Notes under the pieces: model-generated
Seen by the model: the letters and a program-made list of their open reading frames with translations, nothing else
What the model was told of the DNA's origin: nothing
Database searches by the model: none
Made by a program: the position numbers and the translations under genes
Part shown: piece after piece, positions 45,707 to 56,423 of the stretch
How positions within the stretch are numbered: the stretch's first letter is position 1
Layout: the number at the start of each line of letters is the position of its first letter
Source: an uncultured Pelagibacteraceae bacterium
GTDB taxonomy: Bacteria; Pseudomonadota; Alphaproteobacteria; Pelagibacterales; Pelagibacteraceae
Assembly (NCBI GenBank): GCA_902581445.1
Contig: CACHOG010000004.1
Span: 40,624 to 104,623, forward strand
Direction: 5' to 3'
DNA: 64,000 nucleotides

Positions 45707-47668
45707 TTGAGTAAACTACATAAAGATTTATCTAATGCAGTCAGGTTTTTGTCTATTGATGCAGTAGAAAAAGCAAATTCTGGTCACCCTGGAATGCCAA
45801 TGGGTATGGCAGATGTTGCAACTGTGCTTTTTAAAAATTTTCTAAAATTTAATCCAAGAAATCCAGAGTGGATAAACAGGGACAGGTTCGTTCTCTCAGC
45901 TGGACATGGGTCAATGTTGCTTTATTCTCTTTTATATCTGACTGGATATTCAAGTGTAAATCTCAAAGATATTAAAAATTTTAGACAGCTAGATTCTATT
46001 TGCGCTGGTCATCCGGAGTTTCATCCTGGGACTGGAATTGAAACAACTACAGGACCTTTGGGGCAAGGAATTGCCAATGCAGTGGGATTTGCTGTTGGAG
46101 AGGAAATATTAAGAGGAAGATTTGGAAAAAAAATATTTAATCATAAAACTTATGTGTTGGCTGGTGACGGATGCCTTATGGAAGGAATTAGTCATGAATC
46201 ATTAAGTCTTGCAGGGCATTTGCGTCTAAAAAATTTAATAATGCTATTTGATAATAATTCTATTTCAATCGATGGACCAACAAGTTTAGCTGTTTCTGAT
46301 AATTATAAAAAAAGATTCAATTCATATGGTTGGGATTACATTGAAATTGATGGCCATAATGAAAAAAAAATTTTTAATGCATTAAAAAAAGTTCAAACAG
46401 CAAAAAAACCAACTGTAATATCTTGTAAGACAAAAATTGGATTTGGTTCACCTAATAAATCTGGCAGTGAAAAGGCACATGGTAGCCCGCTTGGTGAAAA
46501 AGAAGTTAAATTGGTCAGAAAAAAATTAAAATGGATACATGAGCCTTTTGTTATTCCAAAAAATATCATTGAAGAATGGAGAAAAATTGGAAAAAAGGGT
46601 CAAATAAAAGAGGAAAAATGGAAAAAAAATTATAATAAAAAAAAGAGTGGAATAGAGAAAACTTTTTCAAAAAATTTTTCTGATATTTTTAAAAAAGAAA
46701 AACAAAACGCAATTAAAAATTTAGATACATTAGCAACAAGAAAATCCTCAGAAAAAATTCTTACCGCATTAAATAAAAAGAAAAATATGATAATTGGTGG
46801 ATCAGCTGATCTTGCAGGTTCAAATAATACCAAAACTGAAAATCATAAAATAATTAGCAGATATAATTTTGAGGGAAACTACATTCATTATGGAGTAAGA
46901 GAGCATGCCATGTGTGGTATTATGAATGGCTTATCCTTACACAGTAAATTTATTCCCTACGGAGGAACTTTTTTAATTTTTAGTGATTATTGTAAACCGG
47001 CAATAAGACTTTCAGCACTTATGAAACTGAATGTGGTTTATGTAATGACTCATGACTCAATTGGACTTGGAGAGGATGGTCCAACGCATCAGCCTGTGGA
47101 ACAATTAACTGGATTAAGATCAATACCAAATCTGAATGTTTTTCGGCCTGCAGATACTACGGAAACCATTGAGTGCTGGGAATTAGCTTTGAAGAATTCA
47201 CATACTCCTAGTATTTTAGCTTTAAGTAGGCAAAATTTATCTCAAGTTAGAAAATCTTATGAAAATATAAATAAGTGTTCTCTAGGCGCTTATGAAGTTT
47301 ACAGATCAAATGAAAAAATTGATTTGACCATATTTGCAAGTGGTTCAGAAGTAAATTTAGCAATAGAAGTAAGTCATAAATTAGCCACACAAAACATCTA
47401 TTCCAAGGTTATTTCAGTACCATGCCAAGAAATATTTTTTAAACAAAAAGAAAATTATAAAAATAAAATATTGAAAGAAACTAATTATAAAATATCTATT
47501 GAAGCAGGTAGATCAGATACTTGGTCAAAATTTATTGGAGATAATGGAATGTCTTTTGGAGTAGAAAATTTTGGGAAAAGTGCTCCTTACAAAGATATTT
47601 TTAAAGATTTTAAATTAACATCTATTGAAATATCAAATAAAACTAAAAATATTATTAATAAAAATTAA
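45707..47668 (+). CDS. tkt: Transketolase
   Basis: ANSGHPGMPMGMADVATVLF, GDGCLMEGISHE, HDSIGLGEDGPTHQPVEQL; TTG start. Confidence 0.97.
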   Translation: MSKLHKDLSNAVRFLSIDAVEKANSGHPGMPMGMADVATVLFKNFLKFNPRNPEWINRDRFVLSAGHGSMLLYSLLYLTGYSSVNLKDIKNFRQLDSICAGHPEFHPGTGIETTTGPLGQGIANAVGFAVGEEILRGRFGKKIFNHKTYVLAGDGCLMEGISHESLSLAGHLRLKNLIMLFDNNSISIDGPTSLAVSDNYKKRFNSYGWDYIEIDGHNEKKIFNALKKVQTAKKPTVISCKTKIGFGSPNKSGSEKAHGSPLGEKEVKLVRKKLKWIHEPFVIPKNIIEEWRKIGKKGQIKEEKWKKNYNKKKSGIEKTFSKNFSDIFKKEKQNAIKNLDTLATRKSSEKILTALNKKKNMIIGGSADLAGSNNTKTENHKIISRYNFEGNYIHYGVREHAMCGIMNGLSLHSKFIPYGGTFLIFSDYCKPAIRLSALMKLNVVYVMTHDSIGLGEDGPTHQPVEQLTGLRSIPNLNVFRPADTTETIECWELALKNSHTPSILALSRQNLSQVRKSYENINKCSLGAYEVYRSNEKIDLTIFASGSEVNLAIEVSHKLATQNIYSKVISVPCQEIFFKQKENYKNKILKETNYKISIEAGRSDTWSKFIGDNGMSFGVENFGKSAPYKDIFKDFKLTSIEISNKTKNIINKN

Positions 47669-47672
47669 ATTT

Positions 47673-48683
47673 ATGACTATTAAAGTTGGAATTAATGGAC
47701 TTGGAAGAATTGGTAGAATGATCATTCGTACTATATTTGAAAATAGCTTTAAAGATATAAAAATTAAACACATAAATAACAGATCAAATACTCTTGTAAG
47801 CTCAAATTTACTTAAATATGATTCTGTTCATGGGAAATTTAACGAAAATATTCAGTTCGATGACAAATTTATAGAAATAGGAAAAAACAAAATATCTTTT
47901 TCTCAAAAAACAAACATAGAAGATATTAATTGGTCAAAATACGATGTTGATTATGTTTTAGAATGTACTGGTAAGTTTAATTCTAAAGATAAACTTTACA
48001 CGCACTTAAAAAATGGTGCAAAAAAAGTAATTGTTTCAGCTCCATGCAAAAATGCTGATAAAACTATTGTTTTTGGAGTAAATGAAAAATCGATTACAAA
48101 GAAAGATAAAATAATATCTGCAGCCTCATGCACAACAAATTGTTTAGCTCCAGTATTGGATATATTAAACAGAAATTTTTTGATTGAAAAAGGTTTTATG
48201 ACTACAATTCATGCATTCACAACAGATCAAAGAATATTAGATAACTCCCACAAAGACCCCAGGAGGGCAAGATCAGCATCTCAATCTATAGTTCCAACCT
48301 CAACTGGAGCATCAAAAGCGATTGGAGAAATTATTCCATCATTAAAAGGGAAACTGGAAGGTGTTGCAATGAGGGTCCCTACACCGAATGTCTCTTTAGT
48401 GGAATTAGTTTTTTGTACAAAAAAAAATCTAACGAGTAATGCAATAAATATTAGTTTTGAAAAAGCTTCAAAAAAATACTTAAAAGGTGTTTTATCTGTT
48501 ACTAAAGAAAAATTAGTATCAGTTGATTTTAACCATAATTCGCATTCTGCGATTGTTGATGCATCTCTAACTAACACTATAGGAAAAAATATGGGTAAAA
48601 TTTCAGCTTGGTATGATAACGAATGGGGATTTTCAAATAGGATGTGCAATATTGCACAATATTTACATAAAATCTCTAAATGA
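47673..48683 (+). CDS. gap: Glyceraldehyde-3-phosphate dehydrogenase
   Basis: MTIKVGINGLGRIGRM, SAASCTTNCLAPV; ORF track start 47625 is probably too early. Confidence 0.97.
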   Translation: MTIKVGINGLGRIGRMIIRTIFENSFKDIKIKHINNRSNTLVSSNLLKYDSVHGKFNENIQFDDKFIEIGKNKISFSQKTNIEDINWSKYDVDYVLECTGKFNSKDKLYTHLKNGAKKVIVSAPCKNADKTIVFGVNEKSITKKDKIISAASCTTNCLAPVLDILNRNFLIEKGFMTTIHAFTTDQRILDNSHKDPRRARSASQSIVPTSTGASKAIGEIIPSLKGKLEGVAMRVPTPNVSLVELVFCTKKNLTSNAINISFEKASKKYLKGVLSVTKEKLVSVDFNHNSHSAIVDASLTNTIGKNMGKISAWYDNEWGFSNRMCNIAQYLHKISK

Positions 48684-49861
48684 AAACAGTTGAAAGTATT
48701 GCAAAAAGCCTTAGTGGTAAAAAAATAATATTAAGATTAGATCTCAATGTACCTCTAAATAAAGAAAAAATAATTGATACAAATAGAATAGACAAAATAA
48801 TTCCAACCTTACATTTTTTAATAAAAAATAAAGCTAAAATTTTAATTCTATCACATGTGGGAAGACCTAAGGGTAAAGCAATTAAAGAACTTTCTATGGA
48901 ACCTATTTGTAAGTATCTTAAAAATAAATTGGGTCAAAACATTCATTTAATAAAATCAAATATTAATAATTTAAAAGATAAAGATTTATTTGATAACAAA
49001 AATGAGAGTATTTTAATGCTTGAGAATTTAAGATTTTATAATGAAGAAGAGGAAGATAATGAAAAATTTGCTAAAATTTTAGCTGGTTTTGGAGACTTGT
49101 ATGTAAATGATGCATTTTCTTGTTCTCATAGAAAGCATGCTTCCGTTTTCAGCATTACTAAATTTGTGCCGTCTTATGCTGGAATTCAATTAATGTCAGA
49201 AATAACAGCATTAAGTAAAATAACAAAAGATATAACAAAACCAATTACATGTATTATTGGTGGTTCTAAAATATCTACAAAGATAAATGTAATAAAAAAC
49301 CTCATATCTAAATTTGATAATTTAATATTTGTTGGGGGAATGGCTAATAATATTTTAAAAAATAAAAAATTTCAAATTGGAAAATCAATATTTGAGGAAA
49401 ATTGTGATCATATAGTTGAAGATATTTTTAATTTATCGAAAAAACAAAATTGTAAAATAATTTTTCCTGTAGATGTTTCCGTAAGTAAAAAAATAGATGG
49501 TAAAGGAGATATAAAAAAGATAAGCGAAGTTCAAGAAGATGATTTAATTCTTGATATTGGACCAGAGACATTAAAAATTCTTAATAAAACCATAGAGGAA
49601 AGCAGAACAATTTTATGGAATGGGCCAGCTGGTTATTTTGAAAATGAAAATTTTAAAAAGGGTAGCTTGGAAATAGCAAGAAAAATTGCTGAAAAAAATA
49701 AAAAAAATGAAATTTATTCTGTTGCCGGAGGTGGTGACACTGTTGCAGCTTTAAATAGTTTTAATTTAACAAAACATTTCAATTTTGTTTCAACTGCGGG
49801 TGGAGCATTTTTAGAATTTCTTGAAGGTAAAGATTTACCTGGTATAAGGGCTTTATACTAA
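48680..49861 (+). CDS. pgk: Phosphoglycerate kinase
   Basis: LRLDLNVPLNKEKI, LSHVGRPKG, VAGGGDTVAAL. Confidence 0.97.
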   Translation: MKTVESIAKSLSGKKIILRLDLNVPLNKEKIIDTNRIDKIIPTLHFLIKNKAKILILSHVGRPKGKAIKELSMEPICKYLKNKLGQNIHLIKSNINNLKDKDLFDNKNESILMLENLRFYNEEEEDNEKFAKILAGFGDLYVNDAFSCSHRKHASVFSITKFVPSYAGIQLMSEITALSKITKDITKPITCIIGGSKISTKINVIKNLISKFDNLIFVGGMANNILKNKKFQIGKSIFEENCDHIVEDIFNLSKKQNCKIIFPVDVSVSKKIDGKGDIKKISEVQEDDLILDIGPETLKILNKTIEESRTILWNGPAGYFENENFKKGSLEIARKIAEKNKKNEIYSVAGGGDTVAALNSFNLTKHFNFVSTAGGAFLEFLEGKDLPGIRALY

Positions 49862-49865
49862 ATAA

Positions 49866-50879
49866 ATGTCAGAACTATACTCAATTACTGAAAAAATTAT
49901 TTCTAAAGGCAAAGGTATTTTAGCTGCTGATGAGAGCACAGGCACAATGACTAAAAGACTAGATGCTGTTAATGTACCATCAACAGCAGAGAATAGACTT
50001 TTATTTAGAGAAACCCTTTTATCATCTAAAAGTATGAATGATTGCATAGGAGGAGTAATTTTATACGATGAAACTATAAAACAAATAGCGTCGAACGGAA
50101 AAACAATACCTGAGCTTATTTCAAGCTCTGGAGCAGTACCGGGAATAAAAGTCGATACAGGAGCAAAAGTACTAGCTAATTCAAAAAATGAAAAGATTAC
50201 TGAAGGCCTTGATGGTTTAAGAGACAGATTAAAAATTTATTATAAACTTGGAGCTAGATTTACAAAATGGCGAGGTGTTTATATTATTTCTGATAAATAC
50301 CCTAGTAAACTTGCAGTTCATTCGAACGCTCATGCTCTTGCTCGTTATGCTGCTTTGGTTCAGGAGAGTGGAATGGTGCCGATCGTTGAGCCCGAGGTAT
50401 TGATGGACGGAGATCATGATTCAGAAGATTGCTTTAAGAAAACTTCTGAGGTTTTAAAAAAATGCTACGATGAATTAATTTTAAATAAGGTTGACTTAAA
50501 AGGAACAATACTAAAACCCAACATGATTTTACCTGGAGTTGATAGCAAAGAGAAAATCGAGTGTAAAAAAATTGCAGAGTTAACATTGAAATGTTTGGAA
50601 GAATCTGTCCCGTCTGAGGTTCCAGGTATAGCATTTCTTTCAGGAGGACAAACTGAAAAAGAAGCAGTAGAAAATTTGAATGAAATAAATAAGTTAAATA
50701 AATCAAATTTTATTATGACATATTCTTTTGGCAGAGCTTTACAACAAAGCGCTTTAAAATTTTGGTCGAAAAATATTAAGAATATTTCTGGCACACAGAA
50801 TACTTTTAATCATAGAGCAAAAATGTGCTCTTTAGCTGCTAAGGGAAAATGGTCAGAGGAAATTGAAAATAAACATTAA
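49866..50879 (+). CDS. Class I fructose-bisphosphate aldolase
   Basis: KGILAADESTGTMTKRL, GGVILYDETIKQ, VEPEVLMDGDHD, GTILKPNMILPG. Confidence 0.96.
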   Translation: MSELYSITEKIISKGKGILAADESTGTMTKRLDAVNVPSTAENRLLFRETLLSSKSMNDCIGGVILYDETIKQIASNGKTIPELISSSGAVPGIKVDTGAKVLANSKNEKITEGLDGLRDRLKIYYKLGARFTKWRGVYIISDKYPSKLAVHSNAHALARYAALVQESGMVPIVEPEVLMDGDHDSEDCFKKTSEVLKKCYDELILNKVDLKGTILKPNMILPGVDSKEKIECKKIAELTLKCLEESVPSEVPGIAFLSGGQTEKEAVENLNEINKLNKSNFIMTYSFGRALQQSALKFWSKNIKNISGTQNTFNHRAKMCSLAAKGKWSEEIENKH

Positions 50880-51489
50880 TACTAAAAGATTTATTTATTT
50901 AATTTCTCCAAATAAAATTTATAATAAGAATTCATTTTATTATGAGCTTGAAAATCTTCTAAAAACAAAAAAAATTTATTTTTTTCAGTTGAGATTAAAA
51001 AACTACAATGAAAACCAAATTATACAAGTTGGTAAAAAAGTTAGATTAATTTGTAAAAAATATAAAACCAAACTTATTATTAATGATAATCCATTTATTG
51101 CGAATAAATTAAATGCAGATGGATGTCATTTAGGCCAAAAGGATATGAAATTACATAAAATAAAAAATATACCCAAAAACAAAATTTTTGGAGTTACATG
51201 CCATAATTCTCGAAGACTGATTAAAAAAGCAATAAATTTAAGACCATCATATATAGCAATTGGCGCATTTTTTAAAAGTAGAACAAAAAAAGTTAAATAT
51301 AAAGCAAATATAAATCTACTAAAATACGTAAAAAGACTAACAAAAACACCCGTTGTAACAATCGGTGGAATAAATGATAAAAATTATAAAAAACTGTTAT
51401 TGAATAATGCAAACTTTTTAGCTATTTCAGGCTACATTTGGAATAATAAAAAATATAAACCACAAGAAGCAATAGAAAAATTAAAATGA
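50863..51489 (+). CDS. thiE: Thiamine phosphate synthase-like
   Basis: FFQLRLKNYNENQIIQVGKKVRLICKKYKTKLIINDN, GCHLGQKDM, VVTIGGI. Confidence 0.82.
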   Translation: MKININTKRFIYLISPNKIYNKNSFYYELENLLKTKKIYFFQLRLKNYNENQIIQVGKKVRLICKKYKTKLIINDNPFIANKLNADGCHLGQKDMKLHKIKNIPKNKIFGVTCHNSRRLIKKAINLRPSYIAIGAFFKSRTKKVKYKANINLLKYVKRLTKTPVVTIGGINDKNYKKLLLNNANFLAISGYIWNNKKYKPQEAIEKLK

Positions 51490-52046
51490 AAATCTCAGCA
51501 AATGAAATAAGAGTTGGAATGTTGCTAGAGTATAAAAATGATTTGTGGGAAGTTCTAAAAACACAACATGTAAAACCTGGGAAAGGTGGCGCTTTTGCAC
51601 AAGTTGAAATGAAAAGCTTAAATAAAAATACAAAATTGAATGAAAGATTTAGATCCAGTGAATACTTAGAAAAAGCATCTGTAGATGAAGTAAAATTTAA
51701 TTATTCATTTAGTGATGAAAACAATTATTATTTTATAGACCCAAGAACATTTGAGCAAATAGAAATTCAAAAAGATGTAGTTGGAGAAAAAGGTTCAATG
51801 CTTACAGAAAATTTAGAAGTAACTATAAGTATTTATAATGAAAAACCAATCTCAATAGGACTGCCTAATCAGATAACATGTAAAGTTGAAACAACTGATG
51901 CTGCGTTAAAAGGTCAAACCGTGTCATCATCTTATAAACCTGCAACATTAAGTAACGGAATAAAAATTCAAGTACCTCCTTTTATTGAAAATGGAGATGA
52001 AATAATAGTTGATACGAGAAATATTGAATACGTAAAAAAAGTATAA
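51486..52046 (+). CDS. efp: Translation elongation factor P
   Basis: ISANEIRVGMLLEYKNDLWEVLKTQHVKPGKGGAFAQVEMK. Confidence 0.98.
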   Translation: MKISANEIRVGMLLEYKNDLWEVLKTQHVKPGKGGAFAQVEMKSLNKNTKLNERFRSSEYLEKASVDEVKFNYSFSDENNYYFIDPRTFEQIEIQKDVVGEKGSMLTENLEVTISIYNEKPISIGLPNQITCKVETTDAALKGQTVSSSYKPATLSNGIKIQVPPFIENGDEIIVDTRNIEYVKKV

Positions 52047-52050
52047 TTTT

Positions 52051-52791
52051 ATGAATGTATTGTCATCCAACTTAAATTTAATGATTAAAGCTGGAGAAAA
52101 AGCTTCAAAAAGATTAATTAGAGACTTTGGTGAAGTAGAAAATTTACAAGTTTCTGTAAAAGGACCTAGAGATTTTGTTAGTAACGCAGATATTAATGCT
52201 GAAAGAATTATAATTGAAGAATTGTCAAAACTAAAAAAAAACTACTCTATTTTAAGTGAAGAGGCTGGTTTTGTTAAAAACAAAGATGAAAAAAATATTT
52301 GGATAATAGATCCTATAGATGGAACTTCTAATTTTTTACATGGAATACCACATTTTGCTATTTCAATAGCCCTACAGTCTAATGATGAGATTATTTGTGG
52401 TTTCATATTTGACCCAATTAAAAATGAAATGTTTTATGCTGAAAAAAATAACGGTTCTTTTCTTAACAACAAAAGAATAAGAGTTTCAAAAAAAAAAGAT
52501 CTTAACTCGTGTTTATTTGCAACTAATGGAGTAAAATATAAAAACATTGATGTTCCAACTAGAAAAACAGGTTGTGCAGCATTAGATATGGCTTATGTCG
52601 CAGCTGGAAGATTTGACGGATATTTTCAAGAGAATTTAAGTTTATGGGATATTGCTGCAGGTATAGTGCTAGTTAAAGAAGCGGGGGGAGTCTTAAATTC
52701 AATAGAATTATCAAAAAAAGAAAATTTAGATATTAGGGTAGCTAGCTCAAGCATAAGTGAAAAAATCCTTAAAAAACTGAATAAGTTTTAA
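52051..52791 (+). CDS. suhB: Inositol monophosphatase family protein
   Basis: SEEAGF, IWIIDPIDGTSNFLHGIPHFAISIAL, LWDIAAGIVLVKEAGG. Confidence 0.95.
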   Translation: MNVLSSNLNLMIKAGEKASKRLIRDFGEVENLQVSVKGPRDFVSNADINAERIIIEELSKLKKNYSILSEEAGFVKNKDEKNIWIIDPIDGTSNFLHGIPHFAISIALQSNDEIICGFIFDPIKNEMFYAEKNNGSFLNNKRIRVSKKKDLNSCLFATNGVKYKNIDVPTRKTGCAALDMAYVAAGRFDGYFQENLSLWDIAAGIVLVKEAGGVLNSIELSKKENLDIRVASSSISEKILKKLNKF

Positions 52792-52826
52792 TTGTTTTAT
52801 AAATTTCATTTGCTATAAGTCTCGTT

Positions 52827-53054
52827 ATGAAAAAAGACATTCATCCAAACTATCATAAAATTAAAGTCGAAATGACTGATGGAACTCAGTTTGAAACAAG
52901 ATCAACCTGGGGAAAAGAAGGTGAAGTTCTTAAGTTGGAAATAGATCCTAAATCTCATTCAGCATGGACTGGCGGTAAACAAAAACTTTTGGATAAAGGA
53001 AGAGTAAGTAAATTTAATAAAAAATTTCAAAATTTTAGATCAGATAAAAAATAA
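52827..53054 (+). CDS. rpmE: 50S ribosomal protein L31 (Cys-less type)
   Basis: [32 protein letters not shown]...[11 protein letters not shown]. Confidence 0.95.
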   Translation: MKKDIHPNYHKIKVEMTDGTQFETRSTWGKEGEVLKLEIDPKSHSAWTGGKQKLLDKGRVSKFNKKFQNFRSDKK

Positions 53055-53626
53055 TGACAAATGGACTTTTAATGCCAATAGCTACTGCTGTTTGGTTGGT
53101 TGAAAATACTACACTTACATTTAAACAAATTGCGAATTTTTGTAATCTACATGAAGTCGAAATTCAAGGAATTGCAGATGGTGAAGTAGCAAAAGGAATT
53201 AAACCATATAATCCTATAATTTCTGGTCAGTTAACAAGAGAAGAAATTGATTTATCTTCAAAAGATGAAACTAGACCACTTCAAATAAAAGGAACAGACA
53301 TTGAAATTTCATCAGAGGATAAAAAAATAAAGAAATATGTTCCTTTATCAAAAAGACAAGATAAGCCAGACTCAGCTTTATGGCTAATTAAGCACCATCC
53401 GCAACTAAAAGACTCACAAATTGCAAAGTTGGTAGGAGTAACAAAAAACTCTGTTACATCAATTAGAAATAAGAGCTATTGGAATTATAATAATTTGAAT
53501 TCAAAAGATCCTGTAGCTATGAACTTATTTTCACAAAAAGATTTAGTTTTAGCTATAGAGAAAGCTGAAAGAAGAATTAAAAGAGAAAAAAAAGAAAAAG
53601 AGAAGGCAAAACTCTCTGCTTCTTAA
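53054..53626 (+). CDS. DUF1013/TrcR-type cell-cycle transcriptional regulator
   Basis: [58 protein letters not shown] region SQIAKLVGVTKNSVTSIRNKSYWN. Confidence 0.85.
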   Translation: MTNGLLMPIATAVWLVENTTLTFKQIANFCNLHEVEIQGIADGEVAKGIKPYNPIISGQLTREEIDLSSKDETRPLQIKGTDIEISSEDKKIKKYVPLSKRQDKPDSALWLIKHHPQLKDSQIAKLVGVTKNSVTSIRNKSYWNYNNLNSKDPVAMNLFSQKDLVLAIEKAERRIKREKKEKEKAKLSAS

Positions 53627-53689
53627 GGATCATAATGTGTAGACAAAAAAAAATTAAAGTGCTATTAAATCACTTTTTTGGAGGTGGTT

Positions 53690-53884
53690 ATTAAAATAGA
53701 AGTCAAAGATAATAATGTTGAACAAGCTTTAAGAGTTTTAAAGAGAAAGCTTCAGAGAGATGGATTCTTTAAAATAATCAAATTAAAAGATACTTACGAA
53801 AAACCCTCTGAAAAAAAAAAGAGAATTTTGCAAGAAAATATTAAGAGAGTAAAAAAATTAAATAAACTCAAAAACAGATTTTAA
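53690..53884 (+). CDS. rpsU: 30S ribosomal protein S21; start codon ambiguous (ORF track 53678 TTG; candidate ATT at 53690)
   Basis: KIEVKDNNVEQALRVLKRKLQRDGFFKIIKLKDTYEKPSEKKKR; GGAGG SD at 53680-53684. Confidence 0.85.
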   Translation: MKIEVKDNNVEQALRVLKRKLQRDGFFKIIKLKDTYEKPSEKKKRILQENIKRVKKLNKLKNRF

Positions 53885-53887
53885 CAA

Positions 53888-53964
<77 letters not shown>

Positions 53965-53965
53965 A

Positions 53966-55360
53966 TTAAATATCTTTAGATAATTCTTTTAACCAGTTTG
54001 ATATTGATCCAGCACCCATTCCAATCACAATTGTATTACCATAAATATTTTGTTTTATAAATTTAGCTAAATTATTTTTGTCTTTTATCAGATATATTTG
54101 TACTTTGGACTGATGTGATATTTCTTTTGCGAAACTTTCGTAATCAAATTTTAATTTTATATTCTCTCCTGCTGTAAAAACTGGACATAATATAACTTCA
54201 TCCGCTTGTTTAAAGCATTTTACAAATTCAGATTTAAGATCATTCAATCTAGAAATTCTATGGGGTTGAAATATACAAATAATTTTTTCAGATGTATAAG
54301 CAGTTTTAACTCCACTCAACACTTCTTTTATTTCAGTTGGATGGTGTGCATAATCATCAAAAAAACTTGCCCCTTTGTAATTAAAAATTTTATTAAATCT
54401 TCTTTGAACACCTTTAAATGATTTTAATCCATCTTTTATCTTATTTATTGGTATTCCCAAACTAATTGCTACTGCTATTGAAGCAGTGGCATTTCTAATA
54501 TTATGTAATCCTATAAGAGGTATTTTTATATTTCTTATTGAGAAAGTTTTTTTTCCTGCAATATTTATAATTAGATCAAACGTAGACCAGTTTTTTCTTT
54601 GAATGGGTCTGGTAATACGAAAGTTTGAACTCTGATGAATTCCGTAAGTATTATAATTTCTAAATTTAAATGATTTTATTAATTTTAGGTTATTTTTATC
54701 ATCAACACAAATAAATGATTTTCCAAAAGATGGGACTCTATCAATATACTCTCCGAAAAGATTTAATAATTTATCCATTGATTTGTAGTAATCCATGTGC
54801 TCTCTATCAATATTTGTTATTATTGAATAAGTTGGTTGTACTTTTAAAAAGCTTCCATCGGACTCGTCCAATTCTACAATGCTCCAGTTACTTTTACCAA
54901 GCCTTGCTGAATTATTAAAAGATTTCAAGACCCCACCATTTATAATTGTTGGATCTAAATTAGTACTTGATAAAATACTTGCAACAAGAGAGGTGGTTGT
55001 TGTCTTTCCATGTGATCCAACTACAACAATATTTTTTGTTAAGGAAGTAATGTGGCCTAGCATGTCTCCTCTTTTATATATGGGTAAGTTTTTTTTTAGA
55101 GCAGAAATAAATTCAATATTATTTTTTTTAACGGCTGATGAAATTACAATTATCGTAGAATTTAATATATTTTTTTTTTTATGACCTATAAAAACTTTAA
55201 TTCCATTTTTTTTTAATCTTTCTATATTTTTATTAAAATTAATATCACTTCCTTGAACTTTAAATCCAATTCTTCTCATGACTAAAGCTAATCCGCTCAT
55301 ACCAATGCCCCCGATACCCACAAAATGTATAACTTCAGATTTAGCTAATTTAATTCTCAT
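53966..55360 (-). CDS. murC: UDP-N-acetylmuramate-L-alanine ligase
   Basis: FVGIGGIGMSGLALVMRRIGFKVQGSD, VVGSHGKTTTTSLVASIL, FDDYAHHPTEI. Confidence 0.98.
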   Translation of the reverse strand: MRIKLAKSEVIHFVGIGGIGMSGLALVMRRIGFKVQGSDINFNKNIERLKKNGIKVFIGHKKKNILNSTIIVISSAVKKNNIEFISALKKNLPIYKRGDMLGHITSLTKNIVVVGSHGKTTTTSLVASILSSTNLDPTIINGGVLKSFNNSARLGKSNWSIVELDESDGSFLKVQPTYSIITNIDREHMDYYKSMDKLLNLFGEYIDRVPSFGKSFICVDDKNNLKLIKSFKFRNYNTYGIHQSSNFRITRPIQRKNWSTFDLIINIAGKKTFSIRNIKIPLIGLHNIRNATASIAVAISLGIPINKIKDGLKSFKGVQRRFNKIFNYKGASFFDDYAHHPTEIKEVLSGVKTAYTSEKIICIFQPHRISRLNDLKSEFVKCFKQADEVILCPVFTAGENIKLKFDYESFAKEISHQSKVQIYLIKDKNNLAKFIKQNIYGNTIVIGMGAGSISNWLKELSKDI

Positions 55361-56423
55361 TTATCGTATTAATTATTATTTTATAATTATTTTCCCATGT
55401 ATTTTTTGAACTAATTTTACTCATAGCTTTTTTTTTAAGCTGTAAATTTTTTTTATCAACTAATATATTTGAGATTATTTCAAAAAGATTTTTTTGAAGT
55501 GCCTCTTTTTGATCTAACATCCAGCAACAATTATTATCTTTATAATACTTTGCATTGTATACCTGATGATCATCTTTTGAATATGGGAATGGGATAGCTA
55601 AGAATGGCACCTCAAAAAATGCTAATTCAGCTAAGGTCGATGCACCTGCTCGAGTTATGCAAAAATCTGTTTTTAAAAGAATGCTTTCTAAATAACTTTC
55701 AAAATCAAAAAGTTGATAATCTATGTTATTTTGTTTGTAAAAAATTTCAAGGTCTTTAAAATTTTCTGCACTGGTTTGATGATAGACAAATAAATTAAAC
55801 TTTTTAGATAGCTTGTTTAGAGTATTTTTAAGTTCTGTTTGAAAAAATTTTGCTCCTTGGCTTCCTCCTATAACAAGAAAAACTTTCTGATCTGAGCTTT
55901 TTTTAAAATCATTTTTTAAATTGTAACTTTTTTTATCTAAAAGAGGGTAAATAGTTTGTATTTTATGGATATAATTTGAAGGAAATTTTCTTATGGTATC
56001 TGAATAACAAAATATTTTCTTACAATGTTTTAAAAAAAATAAGTTTGATCGACCCAAAACCATATTGGGTTCAAATAAAAATAATTTTGATTTTGTAAAC
56101 ATAGCAGCTATACAAACTGGAAATGTCATATAACCACCTGTAGAAATAATGTTGTCAATATTATTCTTTTTTAAATAAAAAAATGATTTAATTATAGAAC
56201 TTAAAAAAAATATAAGATTTAATGGAAACTTAAATTTATTTTTTTTTATGTCAGGTACATCTATTGTTTTATAATTATAATTTTTGGTATCAATAAATTT
56301 TAATCCTCTTAAATCACTAGTTATAAAAACTTCGTTATTTTGTTTTAAATGTTCATAAAAATTTAATGCAGGAATAACATGGCCACCTGAACCACCTGTG
56401 CTGATTAAGATTTTTTTTTTCAA
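55350..56423 (-). CDS. murG: Lipid II synthase MurG (GlcNAc transferase)
   Basis: STGGSGGHVIPALNFYEHL, LVIGGSQGAKFF, RAGASTLAELAFFEVPFLAIPFPYSKDDHQ. Confidence 0.96.
   Translation of the reverse strand: MKKKILISTGGSGGHVIPALNFYEHLKQNNEVFITSDLRGLKFIDTKNYNYKTIDVPDIKKNKFKFPLNLIFFLSSIIKSFFYLKKNNIDNIISTGGYMTFPVCIAAMFTKSKLFLFEPNMVLGRSNLFFLKHCKKIFCYSDTIRKFPSNYIHKIQTIYPLLDKKSYNLKNDFKKSSDQKVFLVIGGSQGAKFFQTELKNTLNKLSKKFNLFVYHQTSAENFKDLEIFYKQNNIDYQLFDFESYLESILLKTDFCITRAGASTLAELAFFEVPFLAIPFPYSKDDHQVYNAKYYKDNNCCWMLDQKEALQKNLFEIISNILVDKKNLQLKKKAMSKISSKNTWENNYKIIINTINEN

Noticed and set aside
45652-45707. Possible 6S RNA near zapA/5-FCL genes, where many proteobacteria carry it
   Set aside because: Available gaps (3 nt and about 54 nt) are too small for a ~180-nt 6S RNA.
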